Shown: positions 1-8,739 of the stretch, in pieces
Numbering within the stretch: position 1 is the first letter of the stretch
How the letters are laid out: every line of letters starts with the position of its first letter
Source: Emiliania huxleyi CCMP1516
Taxonomy: Eukaryota > Haptophyta > Isochrysidales > Noelaerhabdaceae
Assembly (NCBI RefSeq): GCF_000372725.1
Contig: NW_005200351.1
Coordinates: 164,998 to 228,997 of the forward strand
DNA: 64,000 bases
Direction of reading: 5' to 3'
The notes under the pieces: model-generated
The model's database searches: none
What the model saw: the letters and a program-made list of their open reading frames with translations, nothing else
Told to the model about the DNA's origin: nothing
Program-made: the position numbers and the translations under genes

Positions 1-156
1 CTGTCTGCACGTCTCTCGCGCGCGTGAACAGGGCACGTACTTTAAACTCCGGTGAAGTTCTGTTTTCCCACAACCTTTAAATGCCCGGGCCAAAAACGTG
101 GAAAACCCCCCAAAATTGAAGTCGACCGCCCAAAGCTGTTCCCCCCCCCCCCCCCC

Positions 157-256
157 NNNNNNNNNNNNNNNNNNNNNNNNNNNNNNNNNNNNNNNNNNNN
201 NNNNNNNNNNNNNNNNNNNNNNNNNNNNNNNNNNNNNNNNNNNNNNNNNNNNNNNN
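157..256. other. Assembly gap of 100 N
   Basis: Exactly 100 N bases follow a run of C. This is the usual placeholder for a gap of unknown size, so sequence left and right of it need not be 100 bp apart. Confidence 0.98.
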
Positions 257-1150
257 TGCTTGCGCTACCGTCAAATTCGACGGGAGGATAGAGAGTGTGC
301 TGACTCACCTAGTATCCTCCGGCTGCATCAGTGGTGTGCAGAAAATGCCCGGGACAATACTCTTTTGGGATGAAATGAACCATTGATTGGGAGGCCCCCG
401 CTCGGATACGTCGGGCGCCGTCAAGGGAAGATATGCAGGGGCCCCCAGCCCCAAATTGATCGTAGAGGTAGAGAGGAGTGAAGGCTCCGGAAAAAGTTCT
501 GTCGCTGCCAGCGAAAGGGAAAGGAAGGGTCTGGAAGGTCCCCCCCCCCCCACCCCCCGCACCGCCCCGGCCATGCCAGGAGCAAAGCCCTTACCCCTCG
601 CTGCCTCCTGCAGGTGAGGAAGACACAACTCGAATCGATGGGCTTGCCCCATCCCGGGAGTGGTTCGACCCCACACAATCCGAGAGAGAGATTTTTAGCA
701 ATACCAAACAACTCTACTCGAGTTCTGGACATCCTTTGGCCGCGTTGGGTAGCGAGGATTGGTGTGACGCGATCCACGCAGGCGTGTTTTCTGGGTGGCG
801 GCCGACCGTCAGTGCACGGAGTTGCCCCTTCTCCGACTGCCCCGGCTAGTTCCCGAGGTCGTCGGGTGTGACCCCTGCGTCCCCCGCTACTCGAGTAACA
901 CTCGCACATCGGGCCTCGCGCCTTTGTTTGTTCAAATCCGAGCGAGACGGTGATAGATGCCGGCTCGTGATGTCACGGAGAGGACCCGAGAGTGTCCCCG
1001 GTGGCCCCCATCCGAGGTGATTGAGAGGGCATTCCGGAGGTCATCGTCGGCGCCACCGACCGTGATATGTCGCGTCCTGCAGCCCTGATGCACCAAACAC
1101 ATGCATGCAGTCGTAATATGCCGGCCTTCTCTCCCACAGTTTTGAGCAAT
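257..1150. other. No supported gene
   Basis: Open frames here are short or start at non-ATG codons and show no recognisable domain. A C-rich run lies near 541-552. The stretch ending near 1151 (…TCCCACAG…CAATAG) looks like the 3' end of an intron that serves the exon beginning near 1152. Confidence 0.4.
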
Positions 1151-1151
1151 A

Positions 1152-1939
1152 GCCGCAAAGAACGCTTTTGAGGAGCGGGCTAAACTCGAGCGTGAGCGGA
1201 TTGAGCGAGAGAAGCAAGACGACCTCGCACACGCTTCAGAGAAAATTTGGGTGCAAGATTCTGAGACTGGTGATTGGGGCCTCTCCACCCGTGGCAGCAT
1301 TGCCAACTTTCGCAACCGCCGTGTAAACTTCTCTTGCGCGTATCAAGCTTACACGGGGAGAGAGAGTACGTACGCACGTACACGGGCGATGCTGCTGAGG
1401 CCGATGCATACCTGCGCGACCCGGGTTCAGAGGCGTCACAGGCGTGGCTCGAGGCGCAGCTTGCTCCAGGCGGTGGAGGTCCGACACCGCCTGGCTCGCC
1501 CGCCTACGGGGATAACTTCTGCCCTTCCCCGGACTCGCCAGTGAGGCGGCCACGCGAGGAGGCGCCTGACGACAGCGACGCATATGAGCTCGACCAGGAG
1601 CGCGCGCTGGAGTTGCAGGGGCGCATCTCCTTATTTTATGGCCGGCCTTGGGACGAGGTGCCGAGAGGCGCGACGGTGCCAGTGACTTGCGAGTGGACCA
1701 TCGAATACTTCCGCCGACAGCAGCAAATGCAACGCCCGCTCTCGCCCGCACCGGTAGCCACGGACTTTGACATTGAGGACGAGTTCCTGCAGGAGCGTGC
1801 GCGGTGGTTCCGCGACCACGGCGGCGGCGAGCTGAAGGGATTGACGCGGCTTGAGCAGAACGAGGCATTCCCGCGTTTGAAGGACCGCCTCTTTAGCCTT
1901 CGCCGCGACCGCGCGAAGGAAAATGTGACTGCAGCTTGA
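1152..1939 (+). CDS. Terminal exon(s) of an unknown charged protein
   Basis: A reading frame opens after a plausible acceptor (CAATAG, 1151) with a charged helical stretch (EERAKLERERIEREKQDD) and runs to about 1353. It then continues in another frame (GDAAEADAYLRDPG…) to a stop at 1939. The second part is acidic and Pro-rich and ends with a charged region. The frame change coincides with an 8-bp direct repeat, TACACGGG, about 29 bp apart, so either a tandem duplication disrupts the gene or an unusual very short intron is present. I do not recognise the family. The upstream exons may lie beyond the gap. Coding character is supported by composition only. Confidence 0.45.
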
Positions 1940-2053
1940 CACCCAAGTGTTGAGCACCGGTGACTGTGGGAATGGGGAAGCAGAGTTCAGATCAGTCGAG
2001 GGAGTGTGATCTCCCTCATCCTCAACGGGCGTCCAATCGCAATCGGATTTACT

Positions 2054-2821
2054 ACGGCGGTGGTCCAATGGTAATCCGCATATTACGGAGGGCGCGCTGA
2101 CTTTCGTGGGCGGCAGGGAGGACTCTACAGCTTCTTCTCCGCGCCGCGCCTCGGCGTGAATGTAAAGACGGAGACCGCGACCTTCACGCTCAACGGCGGC
2201 CAGCTGCAGGTCGACGGCTCCTTCATCACCGAGGTGCATCTGGTGGCTCTGGTCGGCGGTGCCAAGCGCAAGCGCGCAACCGCTTCATTTTGGGCGTCGG
2301 AGCTGAGCGCCTACAACACTGGCTGGCGCGTTATCAATGGCACGTGCGGCGGCCGCCGCTTTGTCTTTGGCCTGGCGGGCGCACGAGCTTGCGAGGAGCT
2401 GGCCATCAAGATGGACTACTCGAGCGCGGCGTTCAGTCTCCTTGGCTGGACCATCTCCGTGCGCGGTAACCACGTGTACGGTTGGATCGCTGGCCCGAAG
2501 CACCGGCTAGACGTAAGCTTCAGCGCCGCGGATGGTGAGGCGCCTGCTCGTGACCTGCCTCACGGCATCATCGGCCAATCCTTTGCCTCGGTGGCACCGC
2601 GCGAAGGGCGCGTCGACGTCTACCCGGCTGCGGGGCGCTTTACAACCTCTTCGATGGCGGAAGGCGCAATCGAGGGCGAGGCGGCACTGTACGAGGTGGC
2701 AAGCCCCTACGAGCCGGCCTTTGCCTTTTCGCGCTTCGACGCGCCGGACTCCTCGCCGGGGGCTCATCAGGTCGGCACAACGAAGGGCGCGGGCGCCGTC
2801 GAGGCGGCAGCCTCCCTGTGA
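2054..2821 (+). pseudogene. VWD-like domain protein, C-terminal part, probably frameshifted
   Basis: The frame reads NGNPHIT, then, one base out of register, GGRADFRGRQGGLYSFFSAP and LGVNVKTE; later come PHGIIGQSF and EGAIEG. These are the landmarks of a von Willebrand factor D-like/inter-alpha-trypsin-heavy-chain-like secreted module that I recall from algal proteins (start DPH…, later HGIIGQ). One missing base in the G run near 2085-2092 separates the first motif from the rest. It could be a sequencing error, because one more G would join the frames. No in-frame ATG starts the downstream part; the GTG at 2156 is internal. Likely a secreted or cell-surface protein; upstream exons are not identified. 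Confidence 0.5.
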
Positions 2822-3260
2822 GCAAGAGGCTCCCAAACTCTCTGCTCACTCATCGCCTTGCCCTCGGAAGACGGAACTAACGCCTGCTATAGCCTACTGT
2901 ACGTCAGTATACGCAAGCTTACGTCAGTACGTTCTCATGAAGAATCAAGGACACTTGACGATCGTCTCGACGGCGGGGCGCGCGTACGGCGGCGACAGAT
3001 CGCTCCAGCCCTGCGCGTCAGAGAGACGAGCGCGTGGAGATACAGATAGCGCACCGAGAGACCCACGAGGCGCACGACCCAGGCTGCCGCCCAGGTATGC
3101 TATGAGCAATGAGGTAATATGTTGTGTCGCGCACACTGCACACACAGACACTGGTCCCAAACTGTGCGGGCGAGAAGCTTTTTCCGGAGACTCTTCCCCT
3201 CCAACGCACGGCCCTCTCACCTCACACTGCGGCGCAAGAGACAGCGCTCTCTGTGCATGT
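2822..3260. other. Intergenic, convergent gene ends
   Basis: Lies between the 3' end of the plus-strand VWD-like frame and the 3' end of the minus-strand dehydrogenase. It contains short CTTACGTCAGTA-type repeats near 2900-2935. No gene supported. Confidence 0.4.
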
Positions 3261-4415
3261 CTATTTCTCAGGGAGGGCGGCTAGCAGTGACTCCGTGTCC
3301 CGCCACAGCGAGCGAGCGAGCGAACTCGCGTTGAGCCCGCGGAAGCCAGGCAAGTCCAGCGCCTGACGCAGCTCTAGCTGCCCCGACAGGAAGACCCCAC
3401 CGTTGGGTCCCAACTGGTCGAGTCTCTCGGCTGACGCAACGCACGCGACGAGCAGCGGCGCCACCGCGGTGGCGGCCGAGGCCATCAGGCCCAACCGGCT
3501 CCAGTCGAGGGCCCGCATGAAGGGCTGGATGTTGGTCTGGACCCACGGGTACGAGACGGCGTACGCCCGGCTCACGAAGCCGTTCTCGGCCATCGCGCGG
3601 GCGTGCAGCGTCAGGAGCAGCTTGCTGCGCGAGTAGTCCATAAGGTCGGACGACTCGAGCGCAGTGGGCGAGGGCGCCCCCGGCTTGAAAAAGTCGTTGC
3701 TGAGGCAGGGACTCACAAGCGGGGGCAGCGGGAGCGAGCACAGGTGATGAGTGTCGGAGCTGGCGTGCACAACTCGCGTCGGCTGGAGCGCCTTGACGAG
3801 GACGTGGTGCGAGACGTACATGCAGCCTGTCAGCAACTGTAGGCCCTCGTCCGTCGTTTTGCCATGCGCGCCGTTGTTTGGCATTCCCGCGTTGGCGACG
3901 AGCACCAGCTTGCCGCGCCGCGCCGCACGCCGCGTGAGGCCTCGCACCCGACGCGCCCACCGCCGGACGCTTTTCAGCGACGAGAGCTCCAGCCCCGCAA
4001 CGGCACGCGCGGTGGGCGCATCCCTGGGCTCGTCCGCATTGACCAGCGCCGCGGCGGCGGCGCAGCGCTCCTCGGAGCGGCAGCCCAGGATGACGGTGGC
4101 TCCGACGCCGCGCAGCGCTCGAGCCGACGCGAGTCCGAGCCCGCTGTTGGCGCCGGTGACGACGACGGTCAAGCCTCTCTCGGCAGCCAGGCCGTTGGTC
4201 AGTGCTTGGGGAGCGAGCACGTCCCACTGGAGCACGCAGGCGACCATGGCGGCAGGGAGCGCGAGGATGGACAGCGGCGGGCGGTGGTAGAGGAGAGTGG
4301 CCACGAGGACGAGGACGAGGAGACCGTGGGAGAGGAGGAGGTGGTAGGTTTGGCCGAGGCGGAGGAAGAGGAAGGCGGCGGCGTAAGTGCAGCCGAGGGC
4401 GCGGCCGAGGTTCAT
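3261..4415 (-). CDS. Membrane-anchored short-chain dehydrogenase/reductase (retinol-dehydrogenase-like)
   Basis: Intronless frame of 384 residues from the ATG at 4415; the frame extends upstream only through a TTG. Two hydrophobic segments (about residues 8-42 and 48-70) suggest membrane anchoring. A Rossmann NAD(P)-binding motif TGANSGLG sits at about 87-94, the structural NAG motif at 175-177, catalytic Ser in HASSD at about 219-220, and the catalytic YxxxK as YSRSK at about 261-265. The order and spacing fit classical SDRs of the retinol dehydrogenase/protochlorophyllide reductase type. The N-terminal anchor is longer than in soluble members. Substrate is not predictable; a lipid or isoprenoid alcohol is the family's usual choice. 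The gene is convergent with the broken VWD-like gene. Confidence 0.85.
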   Translation of the reverse strand: MNLGRALGCTYAAAFLFLRLGQTYHLLLSHGLLVLVLVATLLYHRPPLSILALPAAMVACVLQWDVLAPQALTNGLAAERGLTVVVTGANSGLGLASARALRGVGATVILGCRSEERCAAAAALVNADEPRDAPTARAVAGLELSSLKSVRRWARRVRGLTRRAARRGKLVLVANAGMPNNGAHGKTTDEGLQLLTGCMYVSHHVLVKALQPTRVVHASSDTHHLCSLPLPPLVSPCLSNDFFKPGAPSPTALESSDLMDYSRSKLLLTLHARAMAENGFVSRAYAVSYPWVQTNIQPFMRALDWSRLGLMASAATAVAPLLVACVASAERLDQLGPNGGVFLSGQLELRQALDLPGFRGLNASSLARSLWRDTESLLAALPEK

Positions 4416-4516
4416 GGTTAGAGAGCACTCGTGGCCAGCAAAGAGCGTGGCGAAGCTGCCCCCATCGGGCGTCTTGACGCGTATCAAAATTCTTCCCTAC
4501 AAGAGGCCAACGGACC

Positions 4517-4630
4517 CGTCTGTGTGTCGTTCGTGCGTGTCGTCATCATCTGTCCCGCGTCCACCCATACCGCGTTGGTGCCTCCAGTCCGAGCCTGACT
4601 GCTCTTCATCTTTCTACATACATACATACA
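4517..4630 (-). repeat. Dispersed repeat family G, inverted copy
   Basis: Reverse complement matches 54720-54845 (CCACCCATACCGCGTTGGTG, GTCCGAGCCTG and flanks). Low-complexity CATA repeats follow at 4615-4635. Confidence 0.7.
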
Positions 4631-4672
4631 TACCCGAGAACGGATAGAAAACAAGAACACAACGCGCATTTA

Positions 4673-4955
4673 CATTTTAAAACAAGAACACAACGCACTC
4701 TCTCGCATTACACAAGGGACACTCTGACATGTCATGTCGGGGAGGACAAGAGAGATCCACCGAGCATGGGCAGCCTCAGAACCCGAGCCGGCTCCCTTCC
4801 AAGCAAGAAAAAAATCTTTTTGACCTCACTTGAGCTCGGCGGCGCCCATCAGCTTCGACAGGGGCGATGATCGTCTTGCTGGTTTCGCTCGGGCTGGCGC
4901 TGACCCGGCTTCACTCTCCGCTGATGCAGCTCCACCACTCGGGCGAAAAGATGTC
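4673..4955 (+). repeat. 283-bp direct repeat, copy 1
   Basis: Identical base for base, by eye, to 7279-7561. It includes the upstream region and first 27 codons (from the ATG at 4867) of the gene that starts at 7473, but here the frame runs into unrelated sequence. It ends 108 bp from the stop of the RCC1 gene. Confidence 0.95.
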
Positions 4956-5063
4956 AAATCACAGTGATTTAGCATCATTTGGGCTACCCGTGATGTGGAC
5001 CGCTAGGTGTAACAGCAGCAACGTCAGTAACCTGGCTCCTGCGCTCCTCGCCGCCTTCCCTGC

Positions 5064-6524
5064 TCACTGCCCCGGCGCCCACGCCTCGACCTTCTTTGGC
5101 AGCAGCTGGTCCGAAAGGTCCTCCCCGTGGCCTAGGCAGCCGCCGCCGCCCTCGCCCCACGAGACGAAGGCGCCGTCGGCGGTGATAGCGAGGCTGTGGC
5201 AGCCTCCAGCCGACACGGCGATGATGCGCTGGGTAGCAAAGGCCTCGATCTTCTTGGGCAGCAACTGGGTCTGCATGTCGCCGTGGCCAGGCAAGCCAGA
5301 GTCTCCATCGCCCCAGCTCCAGACGGCGCCATCGGCGGCGAGGGCGAGGCTGTGGAATGCTCCTGCCGACACGGCGACGACGCGCTGGCCGGCAAAAGCC
5401 TCGACCTTCTTGGGCAGCAGTTGGCTCTGCTGGTCGCCGTGGCCCAGCCGGCCTGAGGATCCACGGCCCCAGCTCCAGAGGGCGCCGTCGGCGGTGATGG
5501 CGAGGCTCGCCGAGACAGCGACGACGCGCCGGCCAGCCAACGCCTCGATCTTCTTGGGCAGCAGCTGGCTCTGCTGGTCGCCGTGGCCCAACTCGCCACT
5601 GTCTCCATAGCCCCAGCTCCAGGCGGCGCCGTCAGCGGTGATGGCGAGGCTGCGGGACCCTCCAGCCAACATAGCGACGACGCGCTGGTCAGCAAAGGCC
5701 TCGATCTTCTTCGGCAGCAGCTGGCGCTGCTCGTTGCCGTGGCCCAACCGGCCAAAGAGTCCATAGCCCCAGCTCCAGACGGCGCCATCGGCGGCAAGGG
5801 CAAGGCTGTGAGCCCCTCCAGCCGACACGGCGATGACGCTCTGGCCCGTCAAGGCCTCGATCTTCTTCGGCTGCCACTGGTCGTGGCCGTCGCCGTGGCC
5901 CAGCTGGCTAGAGGCTCCATCGCCCCAGCTCCAGACAGCGCCGTCGGCGGTGAGGGCGAGGCTGTGGCCGCCTCCAACCGACACGCTCACAGCGCGCTCG
6001 CCACCCAGCGGGGAAGGGAGGCGGGTCGGCGTGTTGAGCCGCGTCACGCGCTCGCCGTGCCCGAGCAGCCCTGGGTTGTAATCCGGCGCCGAGCCGCACG
6101 ACGAGAGCCGCCCCTCGGCGTCGATGAAGAGGCTGTGGTGCCATTCGCCTGCGGCCGCCCTCGCCGGCGGGTTGGACTCGCGCAGCAGCGCAGAATAGCA
6201 CAGCCACCGCACGGCGCAGCTCTCGCCCTCTGGCTGAGCTGGCAGCTCGAAGCCGCGCTCTTGCGCCCACAAGCGGATGCCCTCCAGCGCAAGCGAGGCG
6301 TGGAAGAGCAGCGAGACGGCCGCGACGCGAGCGATGTCGGTGGGGTCGCAGTGGGCGAGGGTGCGCGCGAGGAGCTCCGTGGGGAGGTCGAGGAGGCGGG
6401 CGGGCGGCGGCGTGTTCGGAGAGGGGGCGGCGGTGCAAGCGGCTGTGGGAGGTGAGGGGGGTGGTGGTGAGGCTGGCGGTGGCGAGGCGAGGTGCGAGCG
6501 GCGGCGCGGCGGGTGGGTGGACAT
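5064..6524 (-). CDS. F-box protein with RCC1-type beta-propeller repeats (paralog 1)
   Basis: Intronless, 486 residues from the ATG at 6524. This start was chosen because the paralog at 34304 begins alike (MSTHPPRR / MSNPPRR) and both are preceded by a conserved TTCTCGCG-like stretch; a non-ATG extension to 6716 is open but unneeded. A Ser/Pro-rich leader is followed by an F-box-like segment at about 44-80 (LLDLPTELLARTLAHCD) and seven RCC1 repeats of about 52 residues with the core AVWSWG…LGHGD…LLPKKIEA. The fourth full repeat lacks four residues. Family knowledge: such proteins are SCF-type ubiquitin ligase substrate adaptors or chromatin/GTPase-exchange scaffolds; substrate unknown. The gene lies between perfect 283-bp direct repeats. 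Confidence 0.88.
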   Translation of the reverse strand: MSTHPPRRRSHLASPPPASPPPPSPPTAACTAAPSPNTPPPARLLDLPTELLARTLAHCDPTDIARVAAVSLLFHASLALEGIRLWAQERGFELPAQPEGESCAVRWLCYSALLRESNPPARAAAGEWHHSLFIDAEGRLSSCGSAPDYNPGLLGHGERVTRLNTPTRLPSPLGGERAVSVSVGGGHSLALTADGAVWSWGDGASSQLGHGDGHDQWQPKKIEALTGQSVIAVSAGGAHSLALAADGAVWSWGYGLFGRLGHGNEQRQLLPKKIEAFADQRVVAMLAGGSRSLAITADGAAWSWGYGDSGELGHGDQQSQLLPKKIEALAGRRVVAVSASLAITADGALWSWGRGSSGRLGHGDQQSQLLPKKVEAFAGQRVVAVSAGAFHSLALAADGAVWSWGDGDSGLPGHGDMQTQLLPKKIEAFATQRIIAVSAGGCHSLAITADGAFVSWGEGGGGCLGHGEDLSDQLLPKKVEAWAPGQ

Positions 6525-6667
6525 CGCGAGGAAAAAATAAAATGCAGCTCCAAGTGCTCCAAGTGCAGCAGCCGTCGCAACGGGCGAGCGCACCCCGAGC
6601 CGGGGCGGCACCGGTGGATCGGCCGGCCCCGACGCGGATCTTGCCAGGAAGGGAACGAGGCAGCCCG

Positions 6668-7333
6668 ATGAGGTTCGTGCCGGCGGCAGACAGAGCAACG
6701 AAACGGGAGGAGGCAATTCGGGAGGCCGAGAAGGATCGGGCGGCCGCGGCGGCGGGCGAGAAGGCGGTCCTGGCGGAGCTTAGGGCGATAGGTCTGTCGC
6801 TCGCGGTCAGCACTGGCGTTCTCAGGCCGGTGCAGCCACGGGAAGTGCGGAGCCTGGCAAGACGACTGGTTGGCTCGACGGACCTTCTTGGGCGGGTTTT
6901 CCGGTGGGAAGGGGAGGACTACCTCGTCAACGACATTGCACCGGGACCGACGTTGTCGGGGGGGCAGGCGCTGAAGGCGTACGCCTGCTGTGTGAAGAGG
7001 CGTGTGGCATCGGCGGGCCCGCTGTCCGAACACAACTCGGCCTTTGATATCCGGTCAGTGTGGGACCGAATTGGGCGATTCGGGCGCGTAGGGCGGGCGG
7101 GGGGGGGGGGGCGGGGGGGGGGGGGGACCCAGTCCGTCTCCGCAGCCTTGCCCTTGGGGGTCTCGGCCATAGCGAAGATGCGCAGTGCGAGCCCCACTGG
7201 AGGTGGCAACTCGTCGGAGCTTCCGGGGGTAACATCTGAGGGGGAGCTGAACGTTTCCGCAGGCGAAAGGACAAGACGCATTTTAAAACAAGAACACAAC
7301 GCACTCTCTCGCATTACACAAGGGACACTCTGA
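6668..7333 (+). CDS. Hypothetical protein, doubtful
   Basis: The frame from the ATG at 6668 encodes a charged helical start (REEAIREAEKDRAAAAAG) and a plausible globular stretch (RLVGSTDLLGRVFRWEGEDY). It then crosses a G-run and ends inside the 283-bp repeat. It is divergent from the RCC1 gene. The first 140 residues have protein-like composition; the rest may be intron or spacer. No family recognised. Confidence 0.35.
   Translation: MRFVPAADRATKREEAIREAEKDRAAAAAGEKAVLAELRAIGLSLAVSTGVLRPVQPREVRSLARRLVGSTDLLGRVFRWEGEDYLVNDIAPGPTLSGGQALKAYACCVKRRVASAGPLSEHNSAFDIRSVWDRIGRFGRVGRAGGGGRGGGGTQSVSAALPLGVSAIAKMRSASPTGGGNSSELPGVTSEGELNVSAGERTRRILKQEHNALSRITQGTL
7099..7126. repeat. Poly-G tract
   Basis: Two G runs broken by one C. 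Length is unreliable in most sequencing and may shift frames. Confidence 0.9.
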
Positions 7334-7561
7334 CATGTCATGTCGGGGAGGACAAGAGAGATCCACCGAGCATGGGCAGCCTCAGAACCCGAGCCGGCTC
7401 CCTTCCAAGCAAGAAAAAAATCTTTTTGACCTCACTTGAGCTCGGCGGCGCCCATCAGCTTCGACAGGGGCGATGATCGTCTTGCTGGTTTCGCTCGGGC
7501 TGGCGCTGACCCGGCTTCACTCTCCGCTGATGCAGCTCCACCACTCGGGCGAAAAGATGTC
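7279..7561 (+). repeat. 283-bp direct repeat, copy 2
   Basis: Partner of 4673-4955 at a constant offset of 2606 bp. It contains the presumed promoter/leader and first 29 codons of the downstream gene. Confidence 0.95.
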
Positions 7562-8237
7562 CCGCGTGACGCTCCCCGGTTGGGAGGACGACTCGTCTCG
7601 GGAAAGCCGGACGACATCTACTCGGCCACGAGGGAGGGTTGGCCGTAAACAGGACCTCACTGCGCTGCCCGCCTCTTCTACGCGGCCGCTCGCGCGCGTT
7701 CATCACTCTCTGCAGCAGGCCGCCGCGCCAGCGTCCGCCACTGCCGTCGGCGTCGGAGACACTGCCGGCAGCATCACGATTCCGGGATGGGAGGACAGCG
7801 TCGCGAGGGAAATCAAGCTTGGCAGCGACCCGGCTAGTGCGGCGCCCCTCGTCTGCGAGGACGACGTCACGCGGCTGCTCCAGGAGGCGCGTGACGCTGA
7901 GGCGGCGCTCAAGAAGCTGGAGCGGAAGCGGCGGGCGGACGAGGAGACATTCAAGCAGCAGATCTCCTCCGAGGAGGCGACGGGCGAGAGGTACGACGCG
8001 CTGCTCGCGGCGCACATCCAGTCTCGCGACGCGGGCTACAACGCGGCGTGCGCGGCGTGCGAGGCGATGAAGCGCAGGGCGGAGCTGGCCGGCCAGCTCC
8101 TCGATGCCGAGCGGGCGACGCGCGCGAAAAAGGCAAAGGAAGACGCAGCGGAGGTGCGGTGGCGGGCAGAGCGCCGGGCGCGCGAGGGTGCGGCACGGGA
8201 GGAGGCCAGGCTTCGCGCCGCCTTTCTCGCGGCGTGA
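7473..8237 (+). CDS. Coiled-coil protein with hydrophobic N-terminus, unknown
   Basis: 254 residues from an ATG at 7473. The first 19 residues are hydrophobic (MIVLLVSLGLALTRL) and could be a signal peptide or anchor. A short motif occurs twice, VTLPGWEDDSSRES at about 32-45 and ITIPGWEDSVAREI at about 100-113, which hints at an internal repeat. From about residue 125 the protein is Ala/Glu/Arg/Lys-rich and predicted helical coiled coil. Its 5' part is inside a duplicated block, so the promoter and first codons also exist at 4673-4955. Family unknown. Confidence 0.6.
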   Translation: MIVLLVSLGLALTRLHSPLMQLHHSGEKMSRVTLPGWEDDSSRESRTTSTRPRGRVGRKQDLTALPASSTRPLARVHHSLQQAAAPASATAVGVGDTAGSITIPGWEDSVAREIKLGSDPASAAPLVCEDDVTRLLQEARDAEAALKKLERKRRADEETFKQQISSEEATGERYDALLAAHIQSRDAGYNAACAACEAMKRRAELAGQLLDAERATRAKKAKEDAAEVRWRAERRAREGAAREEARLRAAFLAA

Positions 8238-8739
8238 GGCGATGCGCTACGCCGACAAGGTCGGCGGACCGCAAGGCTCGGTGCGTGCCAAAACTCGCGT
8301 GTAGTGACGCTCTGCTAGGACAGAGGTGGGCGGGGAGAGGGGAGAGGCATGCGTGTGCAGGGGGCGGGACGTCATCTGTCGCCGGTGTGTAAAGTGTTTG
8401 ATGGGGAGGAGGGGGGGGGTGAGCGAGGTGTGCCGTCTGTCGCCCGGGGGTGGGGCTGCAGGCTGGGGCCTGCGCGAGCTCCGTCCACAGAGGAGGATCT
8501 GCCACATTCGCTCAGATCGCGTCGCTGTGTGACCTGTACCGATGGTGTACATGAGTGTGTAAGTGCGTGAGATCCGTAACGGGCACATGGAATCACCGAG
8601 GTTTGTTTGTTACAAGACGATGTGACACACAGAGTGCATTTTTGACTCCCCTCCCCTGGCCCTGCACCTCCTGGGCGCTGGAAGGGGCGCGCGGGGCAAA
8701 GCCGTATTATCAGTCCTGTCCTCCTGAGCGGGCCAATGC
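8238..8739. other. Intergenic
   Basis: Convergent gap between the coiled-coil gene and the long minus-strand hydrolase gene. Only short shadow frames and G-rich stretches are seen. Confidence 0.4.

Noticed and set aside
421..909. Minus-strand frame after the assembly gap
   Set aside because: Starts at GTG, contains no domain, and composition resembles non-coding GC-rich DNA.
4416..4487. Extension of the dehydrogenase to 4487
   Set aside because: The first codon there is TTG; the ATG at 4415 gives a normal anchor-containing N-terminus.
6525..6716. N-terminal extension of F-box/RCC1 paralog 1 with a hydrophobic segment
   Set aside because: No ATG upstream of 6524 in frame, and the paralog starts at the equivalent ATG.
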